NCBI GenBank assembly: GCA_000711775.1
Contig: ARYC01017818.1
Coordinates: 29,551 to 93,550 of the forward strand
Direction: 5' to 3'
DNA from: Oxytricha trifallax
Lineage: Eukaryota > Ciliophora > Spirotrichea > Sporadotrichida > Oxytrichidae
Length of the DNA: 64,000 bases
Under the pieces are notes generated by a model. The model saw nothing but the letters and a program-made list of their open reading frames with translations. It ran no database searches and was not told where the DNA came from. Position 1 is the stretch's first letter. Every line of letters starts with the position of its first letter. Both the position numbers and the translations under genes were made by a program. Positions 44,796 to 55,794 of the stretch are shown here, one piece after another.

Positions 44796-46245
44796 AGTGT
44801 TGCTTCGAAGAAAGTTTGATTTGACTTGAATACCATACCATTTTCTATGTCGCAGTCTTCGTTGAGATACAACCATGTCCCATTTGTACTTTCTCTCCCC
44901 TCAAACCCGTCTGCTAACATCCATTGTTATCCATCAAAGCGGATAGTTGCTTGAGCCTTTGATAGTAATTTATCTTCGATTCTTATGTCACAGTTCGGGG
45001 TCCTACCGATTATAATTTCTTAATGCTCGTTTTAAAAAAAAACTATAAGAGATTATGTTAAAGCAAGATATAATTTACAAAACATCAGGCTAATCAGCTT
45101 TAACTACGGAGAAAATTTTCAATCTCAGTTTCATCGATACTTTATTCAATTCACTTAAAAGTTTCGGAATAAATTTGTGATAACTAAATTATTTAATTGA
45201 CACCAACAATTCCAATAAGATAATCTTGAGACTTGAATAGATTAGCAACAATATATGATTCTCCCATGTGAAGCAAGAAATTGTCCCTCAAAATAATTGG
45301 CCTAGTCAATTATACGAATGCTCCATAGCCCACACCCAAATCTTTGATCTTGTATTTCAAATTATCTGGGTCAAAATATATTTAAAATTATCTTCCTCTA
45401 TGCTTCTCTTTTTCATCCTCATTCTTTGTTGGAATTACAAAATCGTTCACTACTTCTTTCTAAAAGTAAATAATTGAGATTTGAATTGATTAAATTTCAA
45501 AATTTTACATCAAAAAAGATACTTTTAGAGTAATTCATTTCTTCTATACTAGTTCCTGTTACTCCCATTTGCTATTGATTGAGGCTTATTACATTATTTC
45601 TGTTAGCTGTAGTTTAATTTTATTTTAAAGGTTTTCTGATGGATTTCTTGCAACCAAAGTATGTGTAGCAGTCCAAAGCCTTTCTAAGAGATTTATCTTC
45701 TTTTAGCCCTAGTGGATTGAGAAAAATTACCTTGCCTTTCTTTAAGAAAGCAGAACTTAAAACTTAAAAAAGTGATATGAATTTTATGTTTTAAGGATGT
45801 TCAAATTTCGAAAATTCATTTCTTACTTTGAGTTCAAGTCTTGGCGCTTTCACCACCAAATCTTTAAGCAATTGCTATCTCTGCTCCTACGACTAAGCTG
45901 ATTAAATCTCAAGTCTCTTCTCTCAGTTTCCACCATACATACTTGCTCCATGATGATTCAGATTACTCTAAGGATGATTGGTGTGTTGAGTTGACATCTA
46001 TGTATTCTGTACAAATCCAGAGTTACCCCCTCCACCATTACTATTTTGATTTTTTCCCTTTAAATTTGAATTGCTGTTGTTACTTCCTTGATATATCTGC
46101 TATTAATTCTGATCTTTTATTAATTACTACAATTCAGTTTTTGGCATTGGGGATGATGTTCTCTTGACCTCAATGTTCACGTTTTCCACTTCAGTCACAC
46201 AATTTTTGCAAGATAAGTTGCTATTTGAACACCAAGCTGTATCCT
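44796..46245 (-). CDS. Double-FHA-domain-like protein
   Basis: FHA domains bind phosphothreonine. The N-terminal part begins after a possible intron at about 46245 with Cys residues (CSNSNLSCKNC), then a Q/N/G-rich linker (NSNGGGGNSGFVQNTQMS), KSFLKKGKVIFLNPLGLKED and YTYFGCKKSIRKPLKQN. An FHA-like core follows: FQIYFDPDNLKYKIKDLGVG, YGAFVQL, LLHMGESYIV (about 45400-45220), then LRLKIFSVVKADQPDVL, and the diagnostic IIIGRTPNCDI ... SKAQATI ... ESTNGTWLYL (about 45010-44850), ending FFEATLV with TGA near 44796. GR, S and the NGTW motif are all present. A TGA near 45935 interrupts the linker. The FHA call is secure. Confidence 0.75.
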
Positions 46246-46479
46246 ATATTAAAAAAAGAGTGTTACCACACATTATATTATAAAGTTTAAATTTTATTCT
46301 TATAGAGCTCTCTTATCCTACCATTACTGTTAATTTATTTACTATATTAATTTATCAAATTATTAAACTTATCTTGCTTTTAATTATTTCATTCCCATCT
46401 ACAATAAAACATATCCTCTATCTCACTATATTTTCATAAAAAGAGGTAAACTTACTAGCAATTAACAACAACTTTTTGT

Positions 46480-46870
46480 AGTTGGCGTAACTTGAACAGT
46501 AATTCATATTGACTATAAACAGAGGTAGGACTTTAAGCGGCCAAGCATTAGAAAGGTTCCTGATTGAATTCATAAGATCTTACACTACTTCAAGTCTTGA
46601 CATAAACATTGATGCCTTCTCATTGGCACTTCACAAGAAATTCGATATACGTATAGAGTAGTATTAAAAGAAGGTCCAAGAAAGTGTTTTCACCAAGAAT
46701 TTCAACTAAACAGTTTTTATTTTAAATAGAATCTAATTATTTGAGTTGAATCGAAATTAATTTTATATTAATGTACAGTTCTTATAATCATTCCTTGCTT
46801 CTCACTTTTCCTTGTTTAGGTTAAAGTTAAATCACTATAGAAACGATATATGTTATGAATAAAGATTTAT
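46480..46870 (+). CDS. Short unrecognised MDS
   Basis: An open frame encodes INRGRTLSGQALERFLIEFI, then SSLDINIDAFSLALHKKFD and IEQYQKKVQESVFTKNFN, a plausible helical segment, after which the DNA turns AT-rich. It has no start and no recognised family; it may be one MDS of a gene whose other pieces lie elsewhere. Confidence 0.35.
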
Positions 46871-47145
46871 TCAGATAATTTTGAAACATTGATAGTTATT
46901 TCAGCAATTAAATAAATGTGAATATATTTAAATTGCCTAATTTAACTGTAATATTATATAATCCTAATCTATATAAATGAAGTCTAATTAAGAAAAGCAT
47001 ATCAACGATGTATAATTCAAATTATTTCTGTCTATATTCAATCTTTAAGTCACTTATATAGTCTAAGAGGGGAAAAAGATTAGATTATCATTAAGAATTA
47101 TTAGCTGTGGGAGGGCACTCATAACTTTTTCTTTGAGGGAAGATT

Positions 47146-48718
47146 ATGGCGGGGCCGAAAGTTAGAAATTTGATATTGTCATGTACATTCATTAATATAC
47201 CCAACATTTTAAATTTTGCCTTCACTCAAATAGTAAGTAATTTTCCAATTTTTCAATGATTATGTAATAGGGATATGCAGAAGGAGACTCTGATCCAGTG
47301 TTAATTATAATAGGAGTGCTATTATGGTTTTTCACTAACTTTTTTCTGTTTAAAACAGCCTTGTCAGACCCTGGGTTTATACCTCGCCAGCCAGAAGACA
47401 AGTTTATTCAACTTAACAAGAGCGAATTTAAAAATTACTTAATCAAAAATGGTCAGCAAAGCCTCTAAAATTCCTTTGTGCGACTAAAATTTTGCAAAAC
47501 GTGCAATATTTATAGACCTCCTAGGACTGTACACTGCTCTATTTGCGATAGCTGTGTTTAAATCATGGATCATCATTGCCTCTGGGTGAGTGACTGCATC
47601 GGCAAAAGAAACTACCGAAGATTCTTTATTTTCGCTAATTTCCTCTGGGCAAACTGTTTATTCGTACTGATTACTTCAGCTACTGATATTCAAAGGAGAG
47701 TAAACTCTTTTTAAACTAATGAGGGACTCGAGTCGAGTGATGCTATTTAAGAGGCATTTAAGAGCCATCCACTGTCGCTACCAATTATAATATTTTGCTT
47801 TTTAGCTTTAGTTTGATTATCAGTCTTCTTATTTTATCACTAAAAAATCACATTTGATTAAATAACAACACATGAGGAACTTAAAGGTGTGTCTAGTGGG
47901 TATTTTTATCATCCATTCAATGCTTACTCGTTTGTTAAGAATTTCAAGAATATAATTGTCAGTATTAAAATATCAAAAATTGCATTATTCTAGCCTACTC
48001 AAGAAGCTTAGAACAAAATTAATGATCAATTCGATTAAGGAGGTTTGGAAACTTATATTATTTTTATTTAATAATACGAATAAATCTGGTCTTGATAAAA
48101 ACACCATTATTTCACAATCAGAGGACCTGAATTTGATTTCATAAAGCAAACTTAATGCTAATACTAACTATGCTATTAAATATCGTTAAGATCCAGTTAG
48201 GAGCTTGAAAGATTGAAATTACTTTATATATAGAATTTTTAACCATCCTATAAATTTAATTTGAAGATCCTGACGATGACTTTGACAAATTAGAATCCCT
48301 ACTAGAAGAAGATGACTTAAACAGGAAAGATGGAAAAATGAATTACGATTAAGATGGTCTTAAGAAATCTAAAAAGAGATTAGCCAAGACTAAAGGTCTA
48401 TCTCTAGATATGCTTGAGTCCCGAAGAAACTCGAATGGAGCCATCGAGACACAAATGTCACCTTCAATTAATATGGGTGGAACATTCAGGGAAAGCATAG
48501 TGACTCAATAGATGGAGATGGAAGATGTAAACTTAGGTAATATTAAAACCAACAGAGAACTCATGCAATCTTAAGAAGCTTACATAGAAATCATTTCATC
48601 TAGTTCATCAGGGCACAATCTAAACTTTCAAGTGTAGTTCAATGATCAGCAATAGTCTCCAAGAACTTTCAAAGCACAAAAGAGTCTAATAGAAATATAA
48701 ATCAATTTTGATTATTGA
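47146..48718 (+). CDS. DHHC-type protein S-acyltransferase
   Basis: Palmitoylates cytosolic Cys of membrane proteins. ATG at 47146, first transmembrane helix ([19 protein letters not shown]), a 38-nt intron (47233-47270), second helix ([18 protein letters not shown]), DPG motif ([10 protein letters not shown]), then the cysteine-rich domain [40 protein letters not shown], third and fourth helices ([25 protein letters not shown]) and TTHEELKG (the TTxE motif). The C-terminal tail is acidic ([17 protein letters not shown]) and Q/S-rich to TGA at 48716. DHHC is followed by Leu where most members have Pro, and SDC replaces NNC. In-frame TGAs near 47817 and 48087 interrupt. Member of the Erf2/ZDHHC9-like group by layout. 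Confidence 0.85.
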
Positions 48719-49290
48719 TAAAATAAAAAACAATAAGGAATTTTAAAAATAAATTAATAGGATAACTGCCTTTATATATAATATACTAAATTTAATTAGA
48801 TTAATGTGAGAAAAATGAAATAAAAAATGACCATTTTTGTAAATTCTATTAGATATATCTCATTTAGTTATTAATTAGTGATTATATATTCTAAATTTAT
48901 TTAAATTTTTCGAAATCGTTTGTTGTTTAGCGCAGTGTGCCTGTAGATGTCGTATTTATTATATATTATCGGTAATTTTTATTATGATAATTTCCTAAGT
49001 ATTTTAGGAGAAGATTAGGTAGCGCAATCAGAATACAATAAGTCTAAAAATATATGAGCATTTTAGAAGATAATTAGAGAAATTGTGAAATTAATGTGAA
49101 ATTAGACTTTTTAATAAGAAAAATGAGAATTTTAGGAACTTACTCAATGTTTATTTTTAAAGAAATGTCTATATATTCAAAGAGATTTTGATCATAGGTA
49201 ATTTATATTTAATCCATTATAATTTTAATATATGATTTTATAATTGTATTTCGTTAAGTGATGAATTTGAATAATTTATTATTTTCAAAA
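48719..49290. other. AT-rich stretch without a recognisable gene
   Basis: Low-complexity AT-rich DNA between the DHHC gene and the next Q-rich gene. No coding-like block or clear repeat was seen. Confidence 0.4.
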
Positions 49291-49299
49291 ATTTATGAT

Positions 49300-50150
49300 C
49301 GATATTTTAATAATAATAGCTAATAGTAACTGAAATCAGCAGTTTGTTACCAAGAACAAGATGCTGACGATAACCGTTAAGGAGATTTTTAATTTGACAA
49401 TCCACTTTAATACACATCCTAATGGAGACAATCAGTGTTAAATTAATCTCAAAATCTCTCAAGATACTCTAATTCCAGTAGCAGGAAAGTAGGAAGCTTC
49501 ATAGAAACTATTATAACATAGCAGTAGTAAGATTCTCTCTATCCTTTCGCTTAAGATCCCAACTATCCTTATGGAGTATAATTCCCTCAAGAAACCAACG
49601 ATTCTAAGGAATTTGAATTCCTCATTGAAATAGATGAAAATAAAAATGATTTGAGATCATCACTAAGTTCAGTAAGCGCTGTGAAGTTTGATTATGACAA
49701 AGAAAATCAATCAGAAAATGTTGTTTCTTTGAGATCCAACAGTAAACCCTCTCAGCCATTCACTGCTGTGAATTAAAATGTGCATAATTTGGAATCTTCT
49801 CAGTTAGAGCATCAAAACTACTAGAATTACCCAAATAACTACTATGAAGGGTAGAATCAGGCTTAATTTGCTTAAAATATCTAAATGATGCAGATTAATA
49901 ACATGAACAAAATAATAACATGAGTCCTGATAACGGGTAGACCGCTCACTACAGAAATCCATTTGAAAGGCCTTCATAAGTTGCACAAGGAAATCAAAGA
50001 ATAAGTGGGAGCACCCCCTAAAATAATGCACAGTAATAATTCAATGCATTGAGAGATGTATACAAACAATACTTTGAAGATGGAAGCACTCAGCAGCAGT
50101 AACAATCAAATAATCAATATCAGAGAGTTAAGAAATAAATATACTGCTGA
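49300..50150 (+). CDS. Gln/Asn/Ser-rich low-complexity protein
   Basis: An open frame from about 49320 reads DADDNRQGDFQFDNPLQYT, SQNLSRYSNSSSRKVGSF, QDSLYPFAQDPNYPYGVQFP, then a short acidic segment (EFLIEIDENKNDLRSSLSS) and Q/N/Y-rich repeats (HQNYQNYPNNYYEGQNQAQF). After a frame change near 49920 it continues MSPDNGQTAHYRNPFERPSQ and ends VKKQIYC, TGA 50148-50150. No start codon identified upstream, so the first MDS is missing or displaced. Likely disordered; function unknown. Confidence 0.45.
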
Positions 50151-50329
50151 GATGAAAATAAATATATAATAATTAGTAATTAGTGAATTAAAGCAATTGT
50201 TAGTAGCCAAGAAAATCTGATATCATTGATTTTCCTGTTTTTTATTATAATAAAAATTATTGAATAATAATAGTGCAACCCATGTATTCTATTAATTATA
50301 ATTATTATATTTATTAAATTATTCAAAAT

Positions 50330-52510
50330 ATGAAAAAATAAGAACGTAGCGCCACAGAATCTTAGAAAAGTGATTAAGAATTCTAGTTAGATAAGAAGAG
50401 AACTTACTCTGAGCATCACGATTCTAATCAGGATGATTCTAATAAATAAGATAGTTAGGGTATATTTTTTAATTATATATTAGGGTTATTGGCAATGATA
50501 TTACTACCATTACCTTATTACAATGTAAGAACAAAACAAAATATTGTTAAATATTTTGCATTAGGAAAGAAAGTGAAGAAAGCAGATATAGCCACACAAA
50601 ATAGAAAACGATGAAAAGCACTTTAACATGAGAGACATTAGAAATCAAATAAGTGGAAATTAATAGCAACATCACACAAAAATTTAATGCAGCAGCTGCT
50701 CCAGTGAAATCATTCAAGCAATTGAAAGAGCAACAAAAATAAAAATAAGTAGAGGCTAGCTATGATAGGTATGATTCAGTGAGAGTTTAATAAATAATTT
50801 TTAGTTTCTTTGGGCAATCTCTGAATGCTGTGCCACAAACTTCAAACACTTTAAAGACCTCATTTTAGTAGAAATTTTCTGCTAAGAATAACTAAAAATA
50901 AGCAAAATCTAGTAATGTAGAGGACGAACTAATGGATATCGATTCTGGGCTTAATAACACTTTGTAACAAAGAAACGCTAATATTAAGCCTAAACCTCAA
51001 ATAAACTTATTAGATTAGCAACTCAATGAAATTGATTAGTCGTTTTTGAGATAGTAAGAACAAAATAGGCATCAAAAGAAAGCTTTAGCAGAGCAAATGA
51101 GATACTTGGTAAGATTGTTTATAAGTTAATGTTTTCAATTGGTTATTAATAATTGGGTGTAGAGCTTCTAGGAGCTGCCAGAGGATTGGTCACTGAAGAC
51201 ATCAGTACAAATCAGTTCAATCGTCAAAAATGAGAGTGAAGCTTTAAACATTGACTATGCTAAGATGCGAAAGTATTTGCAGTATTTTGTTTATTCTACT
51301 AATCAGAGACATGGAAATTAAGCCATTGATAACATCTTAATATTTAAATTAGGAAAGTATAAAAATTAATTGATTATTGATTTTTAAATTTAAATTAAGT
51401 ATTATAAGTTTATTTAATATTTCATTGTTCCTTTAGGTATTTGTATATTATTTAGATAACGAACAGCACTAACTTTTATAAAAAATCTTATGGTTGAGAT
51501 CTCTGAGAGATGTCAACTAGAAATTCTTGTAATCAGTAAATGATGACAATAATTCCAGAGGCACTTAAATGCCATTTTTCTATGTGAAGAACAATAGTTT
51601 CATTGCGCTGTTCAAAATTGAAGATAGAAAGCTAATTGCTGTAATTAATCCCTCCATGATTCTTGCTAAGATTATTAAAGATTGTAAGTTGAAAGATTTA
51701 AATTGATTTAATGATATTTTAGCCAACGTGACTAAAACAGTTGTAAATATAAGCCATGATGACGATGAAGAAAAAGAGAGACAGTAGTAAAAACTAAAAT
51801 AGTAATAAGAACAAGAGAATGAATCAGACGATGGACATATTGAAGATCAAGACAGACTGACCTATCTCCTTGATAATAACAATCAAAACGAGCACTTTAA
51901 TTTAGTGGTGAAAAACCAATCATTGCTTTACTACTTCGACTCTAAAGCTGTGCAATCAATTTACAACATCCTTGGAAATTACATAGGAACTTAAATTGAC
52001 CAACTTTCTTATGGTGCTAATTCTTTCTCACTTTAAGCTTCAGCCTTCTCTCAAATTATAGCACCCTCAGCTTTTATAAACTGCACCTACAAAGAAGTGC
52101 AGTTGTTTTACTCTGGAAATGTAGCTTTCAAAAACAAGCAAGTTAAGTTTTAAATGAAACTATATGGAGTCATTTTTCCACATAAATTGACAAGTTTGTG
52201 TTAAGTTCTTAGAAGCGCTTTGAGAAAGAGTTAAGAAAAAGGCACTAATTCGAATAAAACTGCAGATTTGGCTTAAAAAGAATAAGATAATAAGGAAATC
52301 GATATCTTAATGCAGACCGATGAGCAAAGTAGACTATTCACCTATAAGAAATGCTTGAAAAATATCAAGCTCAACACTAATGGGCATCCAGTTTTATAGT
52401 AAAATTAGTTGTAAGCTAATCAAAGAAGCGATTCAATTGTTGAAGGATTTTAGTAACCTTAGTAAACTGTATAATTTAAAGTCATGCTTATTGACTTAAC
52501 TTTCAAATGA
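50330..52510 (+). CDS. DONSON: DONSON-like replication factor
   Basis: DONSON acts in CMG helicase assembly and fork protection. ATG at 50330 (MKKQERSATESQKSDQEF). The disordered N-terminus has a frame change near 50450-50640. Then ELPEDWSLKTSVQISSIVKN matches the DONSON LPEDWSxKT entry, after an intron (about 51112-51163). LWLRSLRDVNQKFL ... PFFYVKNNSFIALFK, then ALFKIEDRKLIAVINPSMIL, an acidic insert (DDDEEKERQQQ), FNLVVKNQSLLYYF, and SLQASAFSQIIAPSAFINCT with FQMKLYGVIFPHKLTSLCQ follow the DONSON order. TGA at 52508. The segment 51357-51436 is an intron or IES whose removal keeps frame. The assignment is by motif order and is good but not certain. Confidence 0.65.
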
Positions 52511-52659
52511 GAATTAAAGATTTGTTTTTAGTGATATTTTTCTATTCTTATATAAATGAGAATGACTTCAAAATCATTGAAATAATAGAAAGGTACGCTC
52601 TAATATTTAATATATGCTCTTTCACTTACATTTTGCTTGATTTTTATACCTTATATAAA

Positions 52660-55000
52660 ATGAGCTACATTAACTATAGAGGATACGGAAACAGGAATGG
52701 TGGATACTCTCATAATTGAAAGCTTGGTCTCATTAATTACAATTATTTGAACTACAACAGAGGGAAGTGTTTCAGAAATAGGCAGTTCATGAACTCCTTT
52801 GAGAATGAGTTCAACAAAGGATTTAGGTCGAAGTATCAATTTAACAATGCTTTTTCAAAGAAAAGATAAGGCAACCCTGGCTATGATGGGCCAAGACGGC
52901 TAAGTGAAAGCTTTAAGAACTGGAATAATGCATTAAGCAAAAATTTCAGGCCTGACTTTAGGATAATTTATAGGAAGATATGCTTCAACACTATATAAGA
53001 GACAAACAAGTAGGATTAGATTTTAAGAATGATCATTACGAACAAAGAACATATAAGAAACATACTCAATAAACTTGAATATCATTTATTTAGTACTGAT
53101 AATATAGTAGCAATGGACGTGGAGTATGGTGGTGGTCGGACAGTCCCCAGAATAGCAGTCGTGAACTTTAATGAGGAAGTTTTATATTATTCTGACTTCT
53201 GCTTAAGACATGAAGATTGGCTAGAAACAAAAATCGTAGATGAAGATTAGCGAGAGAGAAGACGACAAAAATTTGAAGCGATGAAAGAAAATGGGAATGC
53301 TTGATCAGCAAATTATTAAGAACCTAGAAAAAGAAAATCACTAGGAATTGATGGCATATATGAGCGTGATGAGGAGTTCGACGATGATGAAGCTCAGAAG
53401 AATCAAAAAGGAAAAGAATCAAATGAAGTCTAAAAATAAGTAGTACCATATCTTAATACATAAGAGAATGATGATGAACAAGAATAAGAATATGAGGAAG
53501 ATGATTTGTAAAACTTAGATGTAGATTCTGAAGAGGAAGAGTAAATCCAAAGAGAGCTCATGTGATAGCAGGAAACTTTGACGAAGATGAAGAAATGAAT
53601 GAAGACGATAATGCAGATAATTAAGAAGAAAGCCAAACTCAACAAACTATGCCTTAACAAGTAGACATAAAAAAGAGTGAAGAAGATCAACCTTCTCAAA
53701 CTTCCACAACGCCATAAGAGAGTCCTTAAAAAATTGGTAAACTCAAAAATAATCAACAAGAAACTTCTCAATTTTAACAAGAAAGCTACTAGTTTAATCC
53801 TAAAAATGCCTAGAAAAAGAAGAGGAAATCAAGACTTGAAGGAGTTATTTAAGAAAGTGAAACATAAAGATGAGTACTGGTTTGAAAGAGAGCGTAATCC
53901 ACAGTATAAGAAACTCTAGCCAGTGAACTATAACATGAACGAGGATAATATCAACGGAGTCTTTGAACTCAAGCTAGAAGACATGCAAAGCAACTGCAGT
54001 GACAATGAAAAGAATAACAATGAAAAACTCGCTAATCAAAACATAGAAGAGCAACAAGATTCTTAAGATCGATTGACAAGTGATAAAGAGCAAATGAACG
54101 AGCAAAATTAAAAAGAGTGCTTTTAGCCCAAGGTTATAAGATATTCAGCAGGAACAGTTGCAGAGGAAGAATGGATTGTTGATCATACAGACATAAAAAG
54201 AAAACCCTTCAAGGTAATGCATAGAGAACTTAAAGAGCTGTTAAAGGGGGAAATATTCGTTATGCATAATTTAAACAAAGACTTTTCTTATTTAAGACTT
54301 ACAAGACACGATTTATGATTTATAATAGAAAATTAATTAATTTAATCAAAAACTTAATATATTAAAAGGTATTCTAACTAATCAGACACAGGTGGACCAT
54401 CAGCACTCACATAAAATGTAAGTTTCTAAAAAGATATATTAAAAATTCTTTTTTAGCGGTTCTGCCTAGTAGGACCTGGGGTGTCAGCAGACTGAAGCTT
54501 CGCAAGGCTACACTTGGAGGGGACAGGGGAGTGACTAGGATGAGGATGAAGATGAAGATGACGAGGAAGAAGAAGAAGAAACTGCTTTTAATCATGTTTC
54601 CATTTTTGATAAGTTTAATAAGTATTAGTATTTAGTTTGATATATTAATTATAAATTTAAAGTTTTCTTATTATAAATTATGATTGCTTGAGAACTGTCG
54701 ATACTTCCCTCCTCAAAATGTTTTAAAGGAAAAATTTACAGCGAAAACTTAGGGATTTATTGCTAAAATACCTAGATGAAAAGATCTAAAAAACGATAAA
54801 TCATAGTCCAGTTAGTTTATAACATTTGTTACTAAAACTTATAGATTAAGGATGCCAGAGCTTGTATGAGACTGTACAAAGTTATTACAAGAGAGTTAAA
54901 GATTTATCCAGTAAAAATCATTTACAACCCACTTTATGGAAGTAAGGAAGCCAGATATAAAGTCAGATATTATTAAGGTTTTATTGCCATATCTGATCCA
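52660..55000 (+). CDS. REXO4-like DEDD 3'-5' exonuclease with long acidic insert
   Basis: ATG at 52660 (MSYINYRGYGNRNGGYSHN), basic Asn/Arg-rich N-terminus, then motif Exo I: NIVAMDVEYGGGRTVPRIAV with the first acidic pair (DVE). A long acidic linker (about 53250-54100, e.g. DEEFDDDEAQKNQKG, EYEEDDLQNLDVDSEEEEQ) interrupts the domain and carries one frame change near 53800. Exo II lies at about 54120-54310: VMHRELKELLKGEIFVMHNL, NKDFSYLRLTRHD. Exo III: LRDLLLKYLDEKIQ ... NHSPV joined, after removal of a 34-bp IES (54815-54848), to KDARACMRLYKVITREL, the terminal HxxxxD motif. TGA after NGGYSHN and RHDL. Role probably in RNA 3' processing. The region 54370-54650 contains an unrelated acidic MDS. 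Confidence 0.65.
54370..54650 (+). other. Acidic MDS embedded in the exonuclease locus
   Basis: A coding-like block (TGGPSALTQN, then after a GTAAGT...TTTTTAG gap, GSAQQDLGCQQTEASQGYTW and an Asp/Glu run DEDEDEDDEEEEEETAFNH) is more GC-rich than its surroundings. It separates exonuclease motifs II and III, so it is either an insert of that protein or an MDS of another gene lying inside an IES. Confidence 0.35.
54815..54848. other. 34-bp IES, pointer TTA, in the REXO4-like gene
   Basis: TTA at 54812-54814 and 54846-54848. Deleting 34 bp joins NHSPV to KDARACMRLYK in one frame and rebuilds the family's HSxxxDAxAxMxLY motif, which is split across two frames in the germline sequence. Confidence 0.75.
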
Positions 55001-55139
55001 TCTGATATTAAAAACTCTGATAAAATTACAGGATAATTTACTGACTGCTTTAAATTAGTCAATGAAATTTAAGGAGAGTTAGGGATTAGATTTTAATAAT
55101 ATTTCTTCCTTTAGTCCAATCGAATCTTAATATGTTGCT

Positions 55140-55739
55140 TTGGCTTATAATTGGGCAGTGAATGAAGCTGACGAAAGAGAAATTTTGAGAGTTACAGTAG
55201 TAAATAAAAAAGGTTAATTACTTTTTGATTCAGTAGTTCAGCCTTCTAAAATCATAAAGTACGCTCCCCTTTTCAATATGTACCTCTATGATCCTTCATT
55301 TGACATTCCACTAAAATATCTAGCAGAAATGTTAAATATATAGTTCTCGATAAAAAGTAGTAATAGGGTATTAACTGAATAAACTCTTCTCTTATTTAAA
55401 TCTATCATGTGTTTACACTGTAAGAGACAGAATAGTGAATGATTCTAGGGGCATCAATAGCACATATAATCTGGCAAATACTTTTTTCGATATAAACTTT
55501 GACAAGTTTTTCAGATCAAAAAAATTACCTTAGCCAGGCTATTCTTAGTACTCTACAAAAGCTTTCAATCTGAAATTGATGACTATTATTTAAAATATTC
55601 TATTGTAGAAGACTTAAATGAATTCTTTTAACATGATGAAATGGAATAAGATATGCAATAAAACATGCTAGATATTCCTTGTATTCCGATGCCAATATTT
55701 AATGAACCAGTTTCTATGTCGATTTATACTTAGTGATTT
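55140..55739 (+). CDS. Second exonuclease-like block
   Basis: The frame YVALAYNWAVNEADEREILR ... VTVVNKKGQLLFDSVVQPSKI resembles Exo I of DEDD exonucleases (family pattern ALDxE...G...D...V.P), with the catalytic DxE apparently replaced by AYN. Later PGYSQYSTKAFNLKLM resembles a linker before Exo III. The C-terminal block ends VEDLNEFFQHDEMEQDMQ ... PVSMSIYTQ with TGA near 55737. It may be a paralogous REXO4-like gene or the downstream part of the previous one; frame changes between blocks imply IESs. Confidence 0.4.
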
Positions 55740-55794
55740 AATTAATTAATTTCTTAAGCTTACTTACCCTTAAAATTTTTAATTTTGTAATAAA

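Noticed and set aside
53430..53780. Minus-strand Ser/Leu-rich 116-codon ORF
   Set aside because: It is the complement of the acidic linker of the exonuclease gene on the plus strand.
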